Source of the DNA: JBBPZK01 sp965219175
GTDB taxonomy: Bacteria > Actinomycetota > Rubrobacteria > Rubrobacterales > Rubrobacteraceae
Length of the DNA stretch: 64,000 nucleotides
NCBI GenBank assembly: GCA_965219175.1
Contig: CBDCNI010000001.1
Coordinates: 1,488,001 to 1,552,000, forward strand
Direction of reading: 5' to 3'
Part shown: in pieces, positions 41,107 through 49,135 of the stretch
How the letters are laid out: the number at the start of each line of letters is the position of its first letter
How positions within the stretch are numbered: position 1 is the first letter of the stretch
Translations under genes and position numbers: made by a program
The notes under the pieces: generated by a model
What the model was told of the DNA's origin: nothing
The model's input: only the letters and a program-made list of their open reading frames with translations
Database searches by the model: none

Positions 41107-42282
41107 GTGGCGAGGCGCAAGGAAGCGACAATAGGGGAACGGTTCAACGCCCTGCTCGAACCGAGAACCGGCAAGGCTGCAGGAAAGACAGGCAGGCAGA
41201 TCGGCCGGGTAGAGGGACGACTCGCCGCCGGCAAGACCGCGAGCAAAGCGGCTGCGAAAGCGGGCAAGGGCCAGGCAGGACTGGTGGGTAAGCTCTTGAA
41301 GTCCGGGGGCTCTTCGTCCTCTGGAGGACCGTCAGTTGGCAAGCTCGGTGCTCGTTTCGCCCCGACTGCCGGCAAAGTCGGCGGCAGAGCCGGCAAGGCC
41401 GGACTCAGGGCCAGCCGGGCAATCGGTCGGGCAGAGGGACGACTCGCCGCCGGCAAGACCGCGAGCAAAGCGGCCGCGAAAGCAGGCAAGGGACAGGCGG
41501 GACTGGTGGGTAAGCTCCTGAAGTCCGGGGGTTCCTCATCGGGTTCTTCGTCTTCGGGAGGTCCGTCGGTTGGTAAGCTCGGGGCGAGGCTCGCGCCCAG
41601 GGCCGGTAAGGCTGGGGGCAGAGCCGGCAGGGCTGGAGGAAAGGCTGGACTCAGGGCCGGTAGAGCCGGGGCCAAAGCTGCGTACAGGGCAGGGAAGGCC
41701 AGGGCTAGTCTGGCTTCCGGAGAATCATCCGGGAGTCGTTTCCTGAAGTATGGTTTCTTCACGATAGCCGGCCTCGCCATAGGTGCTTTGATCGGGCGCT
41801 CGGGCGGCGGGAGCGAAAACGGCTCTTCGTCCTCCACGGGCTACCATACTCCCGACTCCGACAGCCCCGCCGGACAGCGCGGCGAGACCTGGGGCTCCGG
41901 CACCCCGCTCGGTAGCTCCGGTGGCGGTGAAGGCTCCGGCAGTGGTTCAAGTGGTTTTCAGCGTACCGAGGACGAGAACCGGACGGGCGCGGATCGCGAC
42001 TATTCGGACCCTTCCTCCGGACCTCTAATTGGTGAGGGGCACAGGCCCCAGTCCGACTACGGAACCGGACAGCAGGAAGAAGTCGAGCAGCGCATAAGGA
42101 CCCGTATCGGGGAGGATTCTCGCACGAGTGAGATGCCCCGCGTCAACGTCGAGGTGAACAGCGGCGTCGCCGAGTTGCGAGGAGTTGCGCCCACCGCCGC
42201 CGCCAAAGACGCGGCTGGTGAGATCGCCGCCGGTGTCGAAGGCGTGGACGAGGTGCGGAACCTGATCGAGGTTGGTTCCTAA
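41107..42282 (+). CDS. BON-domain membrane protein with histone-like Ala/Lys/Gly repeats
   Basis: 391 residues in four parts. Residues 1-215 are strongly basic, low-complexity (Ala, Gly, Lys, Arg), with a repeated unit: GRLAAGKTASKAAAKAGKGQ, then AGLVGKLLKSGG and VGKLGAR at about 37-82 and again at 110-160. A transmembrane helix (FFTIAGLAIGALIG) is near 220. A Gly/Ser-rich region runs to about 315. A C-terminal BON domain (VNVEVNSGVAELRGVAPT, AAGVEGVDEVRNLIEV) ends it. The basic part resembles histone H1-like tails and may bind DNA or teichoic-type polyanions. GTG 41107 has GGAGG upstream. A terminator follows. Confidence 0.75.
   Translation: MARRKEATIGERFNALLEPRTGKAAGKTGRQIGRVEGRLAAGKTASKAAAKAGKGQAGLVGKLLKSGGSSSSGGPSVGKLGARFAPTAGKVGGRAGKAGLRASRAIGRAEGRLAAGKTASKAAAKAGKGQAGLVGKLLKSGGSSSGSSSSGGPSVGKLGARLAPRAGKAGGRAGRAGGKAGLRAGRAGAKAAYRAGKARASLASGESSGSRFLKYGFFTIAGLAIGALIGRSGGGSENGSSSSTGYHTPDSDSPAGQRGETWGSGTPLGSSGGGEGSGSGSSGFQRTEDENRTGADRDYSDPSSGPLIGEGHRPQSDYGTGQQEEVEQRIRTRIGEDSRTSEMPRVNVEVNSGVAELRGVAPTAAAKDAAGEIAAGVEGVDEVRNLIEVGS
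41200..41590 (+). repeat. Imperfect tandem duplication inside BON/histone-like gene
   Basis: Two copies of about 150 bases, 41200-41354 and 41423-41590, nearly 90% alike by eye with a 12-base insertion in the second copy (extra Ser/Gly codons). They encode the two basic repeat units of the BON protein. The codons are well matched, which suggests a recent duplication. Confidence 0.8.
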
Positions 42283-42311
42283 GAGCCACCAGCTTTCGAA
42301 AGCTGATTTTC

Positions 42312-42350
42312 GCCGGTCGGTCCCCTCGGGGTCGGCCGGCTTTTCTCGTT
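42312..42350 (+). terminator. Rho-independent terminator behind BON gene
   Basis: GCCGGTCGGTCCCC pairs with GGGGTCGGCCGGC (about 12 pairs with G-T wobbles), then TTTTCTCGTT. It also lies just behind the convergent phosphomannomutase gene. A small palindrome AGCTTTCGAAAGCT sits before it at 42290. Confidence 0.8.
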
Positions 42351-42364
42351 CTTCAGGCGTCGCT

Positions 42365-43723
42365 TTAGGCGTCCAGCATGCCGAGCACTTCGTCGCGCAC
42401 CCGCTCCATCGTGGAGTGGTCCGTCGCTTCGACGTTGAGGCGGAGGAGCGGCTCTGTGTTCGAGGGGCGGAGGTTGAACCACCAGTCGCCGGAGTCAATT
42501 GTCAGGCCGTCGAGGTGGTCGGCGCTCATCCCGCCGCGCTCTTCGTAGAATTCTTCGACCTTGTCCATCGTCGCCTGCTGGTCCGGGACTTCCGAGTTGA
42601 TCTCCCCGGACCTCACATAGGAGTCTATGGGAGAGAGTAGCTCGGAGACTGGTTTATCCTGGCGGGCGACGAGTTCGGCGACGGTGAGCATGGCGATGAT
42701 TCCGGAGTCCGCGAAGTAATTATCCCGGAAGTAGAAGTGGCCGGAGTGCTCGCCGCCGAAGGCTGCGTTGTTGGAGCGCATCTGGGGTTTGATAATCGAG
42801 TGTCCGGCTTTCGAGCGGATTGCCTTGCCGCCTTCTCTCTCGACCAACTCCGGAAGCGACTTCGAGCATACGGCGCTGTAGATGATCGTGGCGCCCGGCT
42901 CTTTTTCGAGGACGTTTTTGGCGACGAGTGCTGCGAGTAGGTCTCCAGATATCGTCTGTCCCTTCTCGTCCACGATAAAGCAACGATCGGCGTCGCCGTC
43001 GAAGGCCGCCCCGAAGTCCGCGTTCTCGGCCACGACACGCTCCTGCAGCGCCTCCATGTTCTCCGGCTCTATGGGGTTCGGCGGGTGGTTCGGGAAAGAG
43101 CCGTCGGGCTCAAAGTACATCGGGACGTACTCGAATGGCAGTCCCTCGAAGATTGGCGGCAGCATCTTGCCGGCCATGCCGTTGCCGGCGTCCACCACTA
43201 TCTTGAGCGGCCTCAACCCGTCGGTGCTGATGAAGCTCTTGCAGTGGCGGGCATAGTCTCCGGTTATGTCGCCTTTCTCTACGGAACCGGGATACTCAGC
43301 ATCGCCTGGTATCTTGTCCGAGGAGACGAGGTCGCGAATCTGGTAGAGGCCCTCTTCCCCGGAGAGGGCTATGGCGTCCTCCCGGCACAGCTTCAGGCCG
43401 TTGTACTGTTTCGGGTTGTGGGAGGCGGTGATCATGGCTCCGCCCGGCTCCTCCAGATGTCCGACTGCGAAGTAGAGAGCGTCGGTCGAGACGGCCCCGA
43501 GGTCGAGGACGTCCGCGCCGGCCTCCGTGACGCCTTCAATAAAAGCTTCTTCGAGCGCTTCGCCTGAGAGGCGCATGTCGCGGGCCACTATAACTCTTGA
43601 GCCCGAGAGACCGAGGTAACTGACGTAGGCACGTCCGATCTGCCGGATCACCGCCTCGTCCAACGTGTCGGGGTAGACGCCCCGGATATCGTAAGCTTTG
43701 AAGATGGATCCGTCTATCTCCAC
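42365..43723 (-). CDS. Phosphomannomutase / phosphoglucomutase
   Basis: 452 residues of the alpha-D-phosphohexomutase family: FKAYDIRGVYPDTLDE at the N-terminus, catalytic Ser in AMITASHNPKQYNGLK, metal loop AFDGDADRCFIVDE, sugar-binding GGEHSGHFYFRD, and phosphate-binding LRPSNTEPLLRLN. It interconverts hexose 6-phosphate and 1-phosphate for cell-wall sugar nucleotides (ManB/AlgC type). The start is GTG 43723 with GGAGG nine bases ahead. Monocistronic. Confidence 0.93.
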   Translation of the reverse strand: MEIDGSIFKAYDIRGVYPDTLDEAVIRQIGRAYVSYLGLSGSRVIVARDMRLSGEALEEAFIEGVTEAGADVLDLGAVSTDALYFAVGHLEEPGGAMITASHNPKQYNGLKLCREDAIALSGEEGLYQIRDLVSSDKIPGDAEYPGSVEKGDITGDYARHCKSFISTDGLRPLKIVVDAGNGMAGKMLPPIFEGLPFEYVPMYFEPDGSFPNHPPNPIEPENMEALQERVVAENADFGAAFDGDADRCFIVDEKGQTISGDLLAALVAKNVLEKEPGATIIYSAVCSKSLPELVEREGGKAIRSKAGHSIIKPQMRSNNAAFGGEHSGHFYFRDNYFADSGIIAMLTVAELVARQDKPVSELLSPIDSYVRSGEINSEVPDQQATMDKVEEFYEERGGMSADHLDGLTIDSGDWWFNLRPSNTEPLLRLNVEATDHSTMERVRDEVLGMLDA

Positions 43724-43876
43724 TCTCTAATACCTCCAGGTCAATAAATCTCATGGCTTCACGCAGCCGCCGTTCGTGCCGCGTCGGTACGAATCTTCCT
43801 ATCCAATACAATAACGAGTTATGCTCTTTCGCGCAGATCACCCCAAGAAATCTCTCGTATCTCCAGCCGGACACGT

Positions 43877-44422
43877 GTGCGCATAGGCCCCCGATTCGTC
43901 AGGCTGGCGGCCCTTTTCTATGGGGCGCTCGTGCTCGCGGCCGTGTCGTGGAACGTCCTCCGGGGACGCGAAGCCGCCGCACTCGGGTCTCCGGTCTCGG
44001 GAATCGTACTCGGGGTCTGCGCGGCTGCGGTGACGGTTTCTTTAGGGCTCTTGCTCTACCGTGTCCTGCCCGTGATGCGTAAGCTCGCCGCCGAGCTCGC
44101 CCCGGAAGTCATAGACGGCTCGAAAAAGAGAGACCTCGTTCTGGTATCCATCTTCTCGGGAGTGGGGGAGGAGGCGTTTTTCAGGGGGGCGCTCCAGCCG
44201 GAAGTTGGGATTGTTGTCGCGTCCGTGATCTTTGGCCTGGTCCACGTCGGTCCCGACCGGCGTTACCTGGTTTGGACGGTGTGGGCGATCTGCGCGGGTT
44301 TCCTGTTCGGCTGGCTCTATGAAGCGTCGGGCGGTGTACTGGCGCCGGTGGTGGCCCACGTTCTCCACAACGCCGCGACGTTCTTGATCTGGAAACGCTC
44401 GCGAGATGGGACGCGAGGTTAG
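43877..44422 (+). CDS. CPBP-family intramembrane glutamic protease
   Basis: 181 residues with four to five hydrophobic helices. Catalytic motifs: GVGEEAFFRGALQ (EExxxR), VIFGLVHVG (FxxxH) and HVLHNAATF (HxxxB). These membrane proteases (Rce1-like/ABI) act on membrane peptides and immunity proteins. GTG 43877 is the likely start and has no strong Shine-Dalgarno. A second, longer CPBP gene lies at 59319 with the same EE..FRGALQP stretch. Confidence 0.85.
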   Translation: MRIGPRFVRLAALFYGALVLAAVSWNVLRGREAAALGSPVSGIVLGVCAAAVTVSLGLLLYRVLPVMRKLAAELAPEVIDGSKKRDLVLVSIFSGVGEEAFFRGALQPEVGIVVASVIFGLVHVGPDRRYLVWTVWAICAGFLFGWLYEASGGVLAPVVAHVLHNAATFLIWKRSRDGTRG

Positions 44423-44511
44423 TCGGTATTTGATCCGGGAACGCTGGTAGCGCGTATTATGAACTATAGTCCGGTAAGTTGGGGTAGGCTCATGACGCGC
44501 CCGTTTTCGGA

Positions 44512-44517
44512 TAGAAT
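44512..44517 (+). promoter_or_regulatory. TAGAAT -10 box of sortase-PBP2-lgt operon
   Basis: TAGAAT stands 45-80 bases before the sortase start. A leader with the strong GGGAGG site at 44555 would follow. The -35 is not clear. Confidence 0.35.
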
Positions 44518-44589
44518 AACAATGATGCGAGAATAGTAGAGACGACATTTTCCTGGGAGGAAAAGACGAAGCGGTTCGTAAACATAGCC

Positions 44590-45267
44590 ATGAACATCTT
44601 CAGTGTGATCCTGGTCGGCATAGGCGTCGCCCTGGTCATCACGTTCCTGCTCCCGGCATCCTTTTTCAACCCCGCCCCGAGCAAGCAGGTCATCGCCACT
44701 CAGAAAGACCTGGGGCCGAAGGAACTCATGCCGCCTTCCCTGGTCAAGCAGATAGACAAGCAAGGCGCGGCGTCTCCGAAAGCAAATAAGAAGGCAAACA
44801 AGAAATCTACACCTCGCAAAGCAAAGCCCGCGTATAAGCCGAAGAACGACAAGCTGTGGTTGACGATCCCAAAGATGGCGCGGGTCAAGGACTCGCTGGT
44901 CCCGACCGCCGTCAGCTCGGACGAAGAGACGATGAACGACCATACGGCCATACACGTCAAGGGGACCGGTTATCCCTGGCAGAAGCAGGCGAACGTCTAT
45001 ATAGCAGGACACCGGATCGGTTACCTCAACACGCCCAGCCTCCTCGCTTTCTACGACCTCAACAAGTTGGGGACCGGCGACATGATAAAGGCGAAGGACG
45101 CCAACGGGCGCAAATACACCTACAAAGTATTCAGGACTCTGGTCGTGACGCCTTCGGATATCGCGATAACCAGACCCATAAGGGGTAGGAACATACTCTC
45201 GTTGCAGAGTTGTACCCTGCCAGATTACACGCACCGTTTGATCGTCCAGGCCGTGCTGGTCAAGTAA
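44590..45267 (+). CDS. Class E sortase
   Basis: 225 residues from ATG 44590: a transmembrane helix (IFSVILVGIGVALVITFLL), a basic, disordered linker (NKKANKKSTPRKAKPAYKP), and a sortase domain from about 92. The catalytic His is in VYIAGHRIGY, Cys in LSLQSCTLPDY, and Arg in HRLIVQAV. The ATG has no ribosome site. GGGAGG at 44555 is five bases from ACG 44566 in the same frame, whose codons add basic residues (KRFVN) before the helix, so the N-terminus may be eight residues longer. The stop lies one base before the PBP2 start; the pair and lgt form an operon. Confidence 0.9.
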   Translation: MNIFSVILVGIGVALVITFLLPASFFNPAPSKQVIATQKDLGPKELMPPSLVKQIDKQGAASPKANKKANKKSTPRKAKPAYKPKNDKLWLTIPKMARVKDSLVPTAVSSDEETMNDHTAIHVKGTGYPWQKQANVYIAGHRIGYLNTPSLLAFYDLNKLGTGDMIKAKDANGRKYTYKVFRTLVVTPSDIAITRPIRGRNILSLQSCTLPDYTHRLIVQAVLVK

Positions 45268-45268
45268 C

Positions 45269-47404
45269 GTGTTCAAACTTCGGGCGAAGAAAAAGACGAA
45301 ACCGGGGGCCCGGAGAGAGTCGATCACCAAAGGCAACATGCAGATACGGGTCGTCTCCTTCGCATTTGTCGTTGCGCTCGTTTTCCTGATCCTGGCCGGA
45401 CGGCTGTGGTATTTGCAGGTCTTGACCGGAAAAGATTACACGCTCACCGCCCAGGCCACCCACACCCGAGAGATCAAAGTGCCCGCCCAGCGTGGCGTGA
45501 TCATGGACCGAAACGGCACGGTGCTCGCCAACAACAAACCCGGCTTGAACGTGACCGTTATCCCCTCGGATATCTCCCGCGACAAGCTGTCGAAGCTTGC
45601 GGACCTCCTCGGCGCCAACAAGTCTACGGTCCTCGCCCGCTACGACGCGGCGAAGAACGAGATCACCGGCAACCTCTACGAACCTATCCTGGTAAAGGAG
45701 AACGCCGGGCGGGACATCGTCACGTATATCAGCGAACGCACCGACGAGTTCCGGGGTGTGGTCGTGAACGACGACTATATACGCAACTACCCGAAGAATT
45801 CCCTCGCAGCCCACGTCTTGGGCTACACGGGCGCGATTACGGCTGATGAACTAAAGCAAGAACCATACAAAGGCTTGCCGAAAGACGCTGTGGTCGGGCA
45901 GGCGGGGGTCGAGTATTCGTACCAGAAGTGGCTCAATGGCAAGCCCGGCACGAAGACCTACAACGTCGACGCTCTAGGTCGGGTGGTTCCGGAGGGGAGC
46001 AAGCTCGACTCGATGGGACGATTCGTGACCGGGAGCGGGGTCAGCTCTAAAGGCGTAGACCCGTTGCACGCCCAGCCGAGTCACGTTACGGACCCCGTGC
46101 CGGGAGACAACCTCAAGCTCACCATAGACGCCAAACTTCAGCAGAACGTCCAGAGCGAGCTTGCAAAGGCTATGCAGGTAGCCCAACAGAGAGGAGACGC
46201 CGCGACCGGCGGGGCCGCGATAGCGATGAACCCCGAGAACGGTCAGATCATGGCGATGGCGAGCCTGCCTTCCTACAACCCGCAGATGTTCGTCGGCGGC
46301 ATCACCGGCGATAAGGAGATAAGGCGTTTCGACTTTCTGAACTCCGAGGCCGCGAATGCTCCCTTCACGGACCGGGCTATATCCGGCGTTTATCCGGCGG
46401 CTTCGACGTTCAAGACCTTTACCGGGCTCGCGGGCCTCTTCTACGGAGCCATAACCCCCCAGACCACCTACACGGATACCGGCGCCTGCTGGCGTCCGAT
46501 GGGCATCCTCTCCGGTTGCTGGCAGAGCTGGAGGGAGTTCAACGGGACCGGCACCATCCACGGTACCCAGGACCTGGCCCAGGCGATCATGGACTCGAAC
46601 GACAAGTATTTCTACCAGGTGGCCGACCTGCTCTGGAACAAGACCAGGGACGAGAACCTGCTGCCGAAGTTCTACGAGAAGTTCGGGTTCGGCTCCAAGA
46701 CCGGCATCGACCTGCCGAACGAGTCGTCCGGCCTCGTGCCGACGAGCCAGTGGCAGCAACAGTCCGGCCCGACGGCGGAAGACAAATACTGGAGCGTCGG
46801 GCGCTGGGTGAACCTGGCAATCGGGCAGGGGGACCTGCAGGTGAGCCCGATGCAGCTCATCCGGGGATACGCGGCCGTCGAGAACGGCGGTACACTCGTC
46901 TCGCCGCATGTCGGCATGGGTATAACGAACCCCGATGGTAAGACCGTCAAGAAGATAGACCCGAAGCCAGAGGGCAAGATCAACGTCAGCGAATCGTCCC
47001 TTGAGTCAGTACGTCAGGGTCTGGATCTGGTAACGAGCCCGGATGGAACCGCAGGGGCGCAGTTCACCAACTCACCCCTGAAGGTAGCCGGCAAAACCGG
47101 TACCGCGCAGACGACCAAGGGAACCCCGACGGGCTGGTTCGTCGGGTGGGCCGAGAACGAGCAGAAGCCCCTAATAGTGCTTGTGGTAGTAGAGCACGGC
47201 GGCAACGGCGAGGGAACATCGGACGTCGCGGTACGAAATATCCTTGAGAAATACTACGGCGTCGCAAAAAAAGACAATCAATCTCCCTCCCAGCCGAATA
47301 CTCCTCCGGCGGATGCTCTGCCGGCGGGCGCTCTTCCGACGATTGGACCTGCCACGCCCGGTCAGCCGGCCGGAATCCAGGGCGCCACATCGTCCGGGGG
47401 ATAA
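45269..47404 (+). CDS. mrdA: Penicillin-binding protein 2 (elongation transpeptidase)
   Basis: 711 residues: short cytoplasmic tail, transmembrane helix (FAFVVALVFLILAGRLWYL) near 27-45, PBP dimer domain (AQRGVIMDRNGTVLANN), then the transpeptidase domain. Catalytic SxxK is in YPAASTFKTFTG near 380, SxN in IMDSNDKYFYQ, and KTG in VAGKTGTAQTTKG. This is the class B enzyme of the elongasome. rodA and mreBCD are not in the window. A Pro-rich tail of about 45 residues ends it. GTG 45269 is one base after the sortase stop (translational coupling). Confidence 0.9.
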   Translation: MFKLRAKKKTKPGARRESITKGNMQIRVVSFAFVVALVFLILAGRLWYLQVLTGKDYTLTAQATHTREIKVPAQRGVIMDRNGTVLANNKPGLNVTVIPSDISRDKLSKLADLLGANKSTVLARYDAAKNEITGNLYEPILVKENAGRDIVTYISERTDEFRGVVVNDDYIRNYPKNSLAAHVLGYTGAITADELKQEPYKGLPKDAVVGQAGVEYSYQKWLNGKPGTKTYNVDALGRVVPEGSKLDSMGRFVTGSGVSSKGVDPLHAQPSHVTDPVPGDNLKLTIDAKLQQNVQSELAKAMQVAQQRGDAATGGAAIAMNPENGQIMAMASLPSYNPQMFVGGITGDKEIRRFDFLNSEAANAPFTDRAISGVYPAASTFKTFTGLAGLFYGAITPQTTYTDTGACWRPMGILSGCWQSWREFNGTGTIHGTQDLAQAIMDSNDKYFYQVADLLWNKTRDENLLPKFYEKFGFGSKTGIDLPNESSGLVPTSQWQQQSGPTAEDKYWSVGRWVNLAIGQGDLQVSPMQLIRGYAAVENGGTLVSPHVGMGITNPDGKTVKKIDPKPEGKINVSESSLESVRQGLDLVTSPDGTAGAQFTNSPLKVAGKTGTAQTTKGTPTGWFVGWAENEQKPLIVLVVVEHGGNGEGTSDVAVRNILEKYYGVAKKDNQSPSQPNTPPADALPAGALPTIGPATPGQPAGIQGATSSGG

Positions 47405-47414
47405 GGGAGTATAG

Positions 47415-48260
47415 TTGCCCTCAATGTCGTACTTGATCCTCTCACTCCCGAGCCCGCCGTCACCGATCATGTTCAAGCTCGGGCCGCTGGAGCTTCATTA
47501 CTATGGGCTCTTCATCGCGCTCGGGATCGCCGCCGGTACCTGGCTCGCTGGCCGTGAGTTAGAACGAAAGGGTTACGACGGCGCCCTCGCCCTCGACTCT
47601 CTCTTCTTCCTCCTCATCCCGGCGTTTATCGGGGCGCGTATTTACCACGTCATAACCGACTACGAACTCTACCGGGGGCATCCTTTTCCGGGAGTGTTCG
47701 AGATCTGGAACGGTGGGCTCGGGATCTACGGCGGCGTTATCGGTGGCTTTCTCGGGGTCCTTCTGTTTTCCTGGGTTCGCGGCATCAGCCCGCTCGTTTT
47801 CGCCGACGCGGCGGCTCCCGGCCTCGTTTTGGGCCAGGCCATCGGGCGCTGGGGAAACTACTTCAACCAGGAGCTTTTCGGCCTCCCGTCGAAGCTTCCG
47901 TGGGCCATCCGCATAGCCCCGGAGAACCGGCCGACCGGATACGCGGACGTAACCTCCTTCCAACCGACCTTCTTGTACGAGTCGATCTGGGACGTTATAG
48001 TCGCCCTGGTACTCCTGTGGATCGCCCGCCGCTTCGCGAGTCGTCTCAGGGCCGGCGACATAGCCTTACTCTACGTGAGCCTCTACTCGCTGGGACGCTT
48101 TTTCGTGGAGAGCCTCAGGATAGATACGACCGGCTTCATGGTAGGACCCGTTCGCGGGAACCTGTTCGTGGAGAGCATACTGGCTCTTGGAGCCGCCCTC
48201 TTCCTACTTTTGAGGCATTCCCGCAACAAGTCCAAGCGCTCCCGGCCCCCGGTCTCGTAG
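47415..48260 (+). CDS. lgt: Prolipoprotein diacylglyceryl transferase
   Basis: 281 residues with about seven transmembrane helices. Lgt transfers diacylglycerol from phosphatidylglycerol to the lipobox Cys. Signature: GGLGIYGGVIGGFLGV (Arg and Gly-rich loop), GQAIGRWGNYFNQELFG, PTFLYESIWD, and GRFFVESLRIDT. TTG 47415 has GGGAG five bases ahead; ATG 47424 or ATG 47469 are others. It follows PBP2 by ten bases. Lipoprotein clients in the window include the DUF4349 protein and ZnuA. Confidence 0.92.
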   Translation: MPSMSYLILSLPSPPSPIMFKLGPLELHYYGLFIALGIAAGTWLAGRELERKGYDGALALDSLFFLLIPAFIGARIYHVITDYELYRGHPFPGVFEIWNGGLGIYGGVIGGFLGVLLFSWVRGISPLVFADAAAPGLVLGQAIGRWGNYFNQELFGLPSKLPWAIRIAPENRPTGYADVTSFQPTFLYESIWDVIVALVLLWIARRFASRLRAGDIALLYVSLYSLGRFFVESLRIDTTGFMVGPVRGNLFVESILALGAALFLLLRHSRNKSKRSRPPVS

Positions 48261-48319
48261 CCCTGCGTAGCCCGTTAGCCGGAGTCCTTCTTCGGTGAGG
48301 TGGTCAGAGTTGGCCGGAA

Positions 48320-48391
48320 ATTACTCAGCCTATGGCTGGAATCGTGCCGGCAAGAAATATGCCGGCTGAAAAGGTTCATAGCCTGGGTAAT
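48320..48391. other. Nested inverted repeat between lgt and dipeptidase gene
   Basis: ATTACTCAGCCTATG (48320) pairs with CATAGCCTGGGTAAT (48377) in 13 of 15 positions. Inside, GCCGGC (48346) pairs with GCCGGC (48361) around AAGAAATAT. A 72-base two-stage stem-loop lies between two convergent genes. It may be a two-way terminator, a small structured RNA or a MITE-like relic. No T-run. Confidence 0.55.
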
Positions 48392-48441
48392 CTATCGGGT
48401 ATCGGTCGTCACGCTGCTGACCTAGTGACACCGGTTCAAGA

Positions 48442-49083
48442 TCAAACGCTATCGTAAAGGCTGGTGCCAGAGCAGGTCAACAGAGCCCAGTAGCGGTCAC
48501 CATAAGAGTAGTGCCACCATTCATATGGGTAGTTGACGAACCCTGCTTTCTCCATCGCCTCGGATAAGATCCGCCTGTTCTCTTTGGCAGTATCCGAAAT
48601 ACCCTCCGCGGATGTGTGAGAGAGTGGTCCTTCCGTGTTTATGCAGCATCCCATGTCCAACTCTTCCCCATAAGAGTCCAACAGCACGATGTCGAGCGCG
48701 CCGCCGGTAGAGTGCGGAGGAACATCCCAGGGTGGGGCGACGAACTTGGCGTTCTCTTTAGCCAGTAACTCTTCTGGCGAATCAGGCCATTGTTCGTGCA
48801 GCTTCCTGAGCCCGCTTTCCCAGCAGAGAGCTTGGTATTGGAGAGTTCTGTGGGCCTCCAGTACGAACAGCCTCAGCCCGTCGGGCAAAGCCTCATCAGC
48901 TTCGAGAAGCCTTCCGGCGACTTCTTCCCTGCAATGCAACTGCGTCTCGCAACGATAACCGACCACCGGATGCGAATCGGACGCGTAGAGCGGATACCCT
49001 CCGAGGTCTACAAGAGGCTCACCACACTCTTCTATGGGTACTGAGAGTACCCGAGGATCGTTGATGAGGATATGCTCCGCTAT
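48442..49083 (-). CDS. VanX-like D-Ala-D-Ala dipeptidase (M15D), non-canonical start
   Basis: Zinc dipeptidase of the M15D family. Metal ligands: HSTGGALDIVLLD (His and Asp) and YPYEWWHYSYGD (catalytic Glu, third His). LRLFVLEAHRTLQYQ is the substrate-site region. The first canonical start, GTG 48966, would delete conserved residues. Upstream in-frame codons give ILINDPRVLSVPIEECGEPL and VDLGGYPLYASDSHP, the typical N-terminal stretch. There is no ATG, GTG, TTG or CTG back to the TAA stop. ATA 49083 has GGGAGG nine bases before it. Function: cell-wall D-Ala-D-Ala turnover or recycling. Beside envelope genes. Confidence 0.85.
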   Translation of the reverse strand: MAEHILINDPRVLSVPIEECGEPLVDLGGYPLYASDSHPVVGYRCETQLHCREEVAGRLLEADEALPDGLRLFVLEAHRTLQYQALCWESGLRKLHEQWPDSPEELLAKENAKFVAPPWDVPPHSTGGALDIVLLDSYGEELDMGCCINTEGPLSHTSAEGISDTAKENRRILSEAMEKAGFVNYPYEWWHYSYGDRYWALLTCSGTSLYDSV

Positions 49084-49135
49084 GTTTTTATACCTCCCAA
49101 ATACAGAAGCATAAGCTTACTCCCTTGCCAGAAAT

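Noticed and set aside
41200..41590. Repeat as mobile or CRISPR-like element
   Set aside because: The two copies are in frame, codon-matched and code for the protein repeat, so they are a gene-internal duplication.
40752..41837. Minus-strand frame of 361 codons, Pro/Ala/Leu repeats
   Set aside because: Antisense to the repetitive BON gene; its repeats only mirror those of the real gene.
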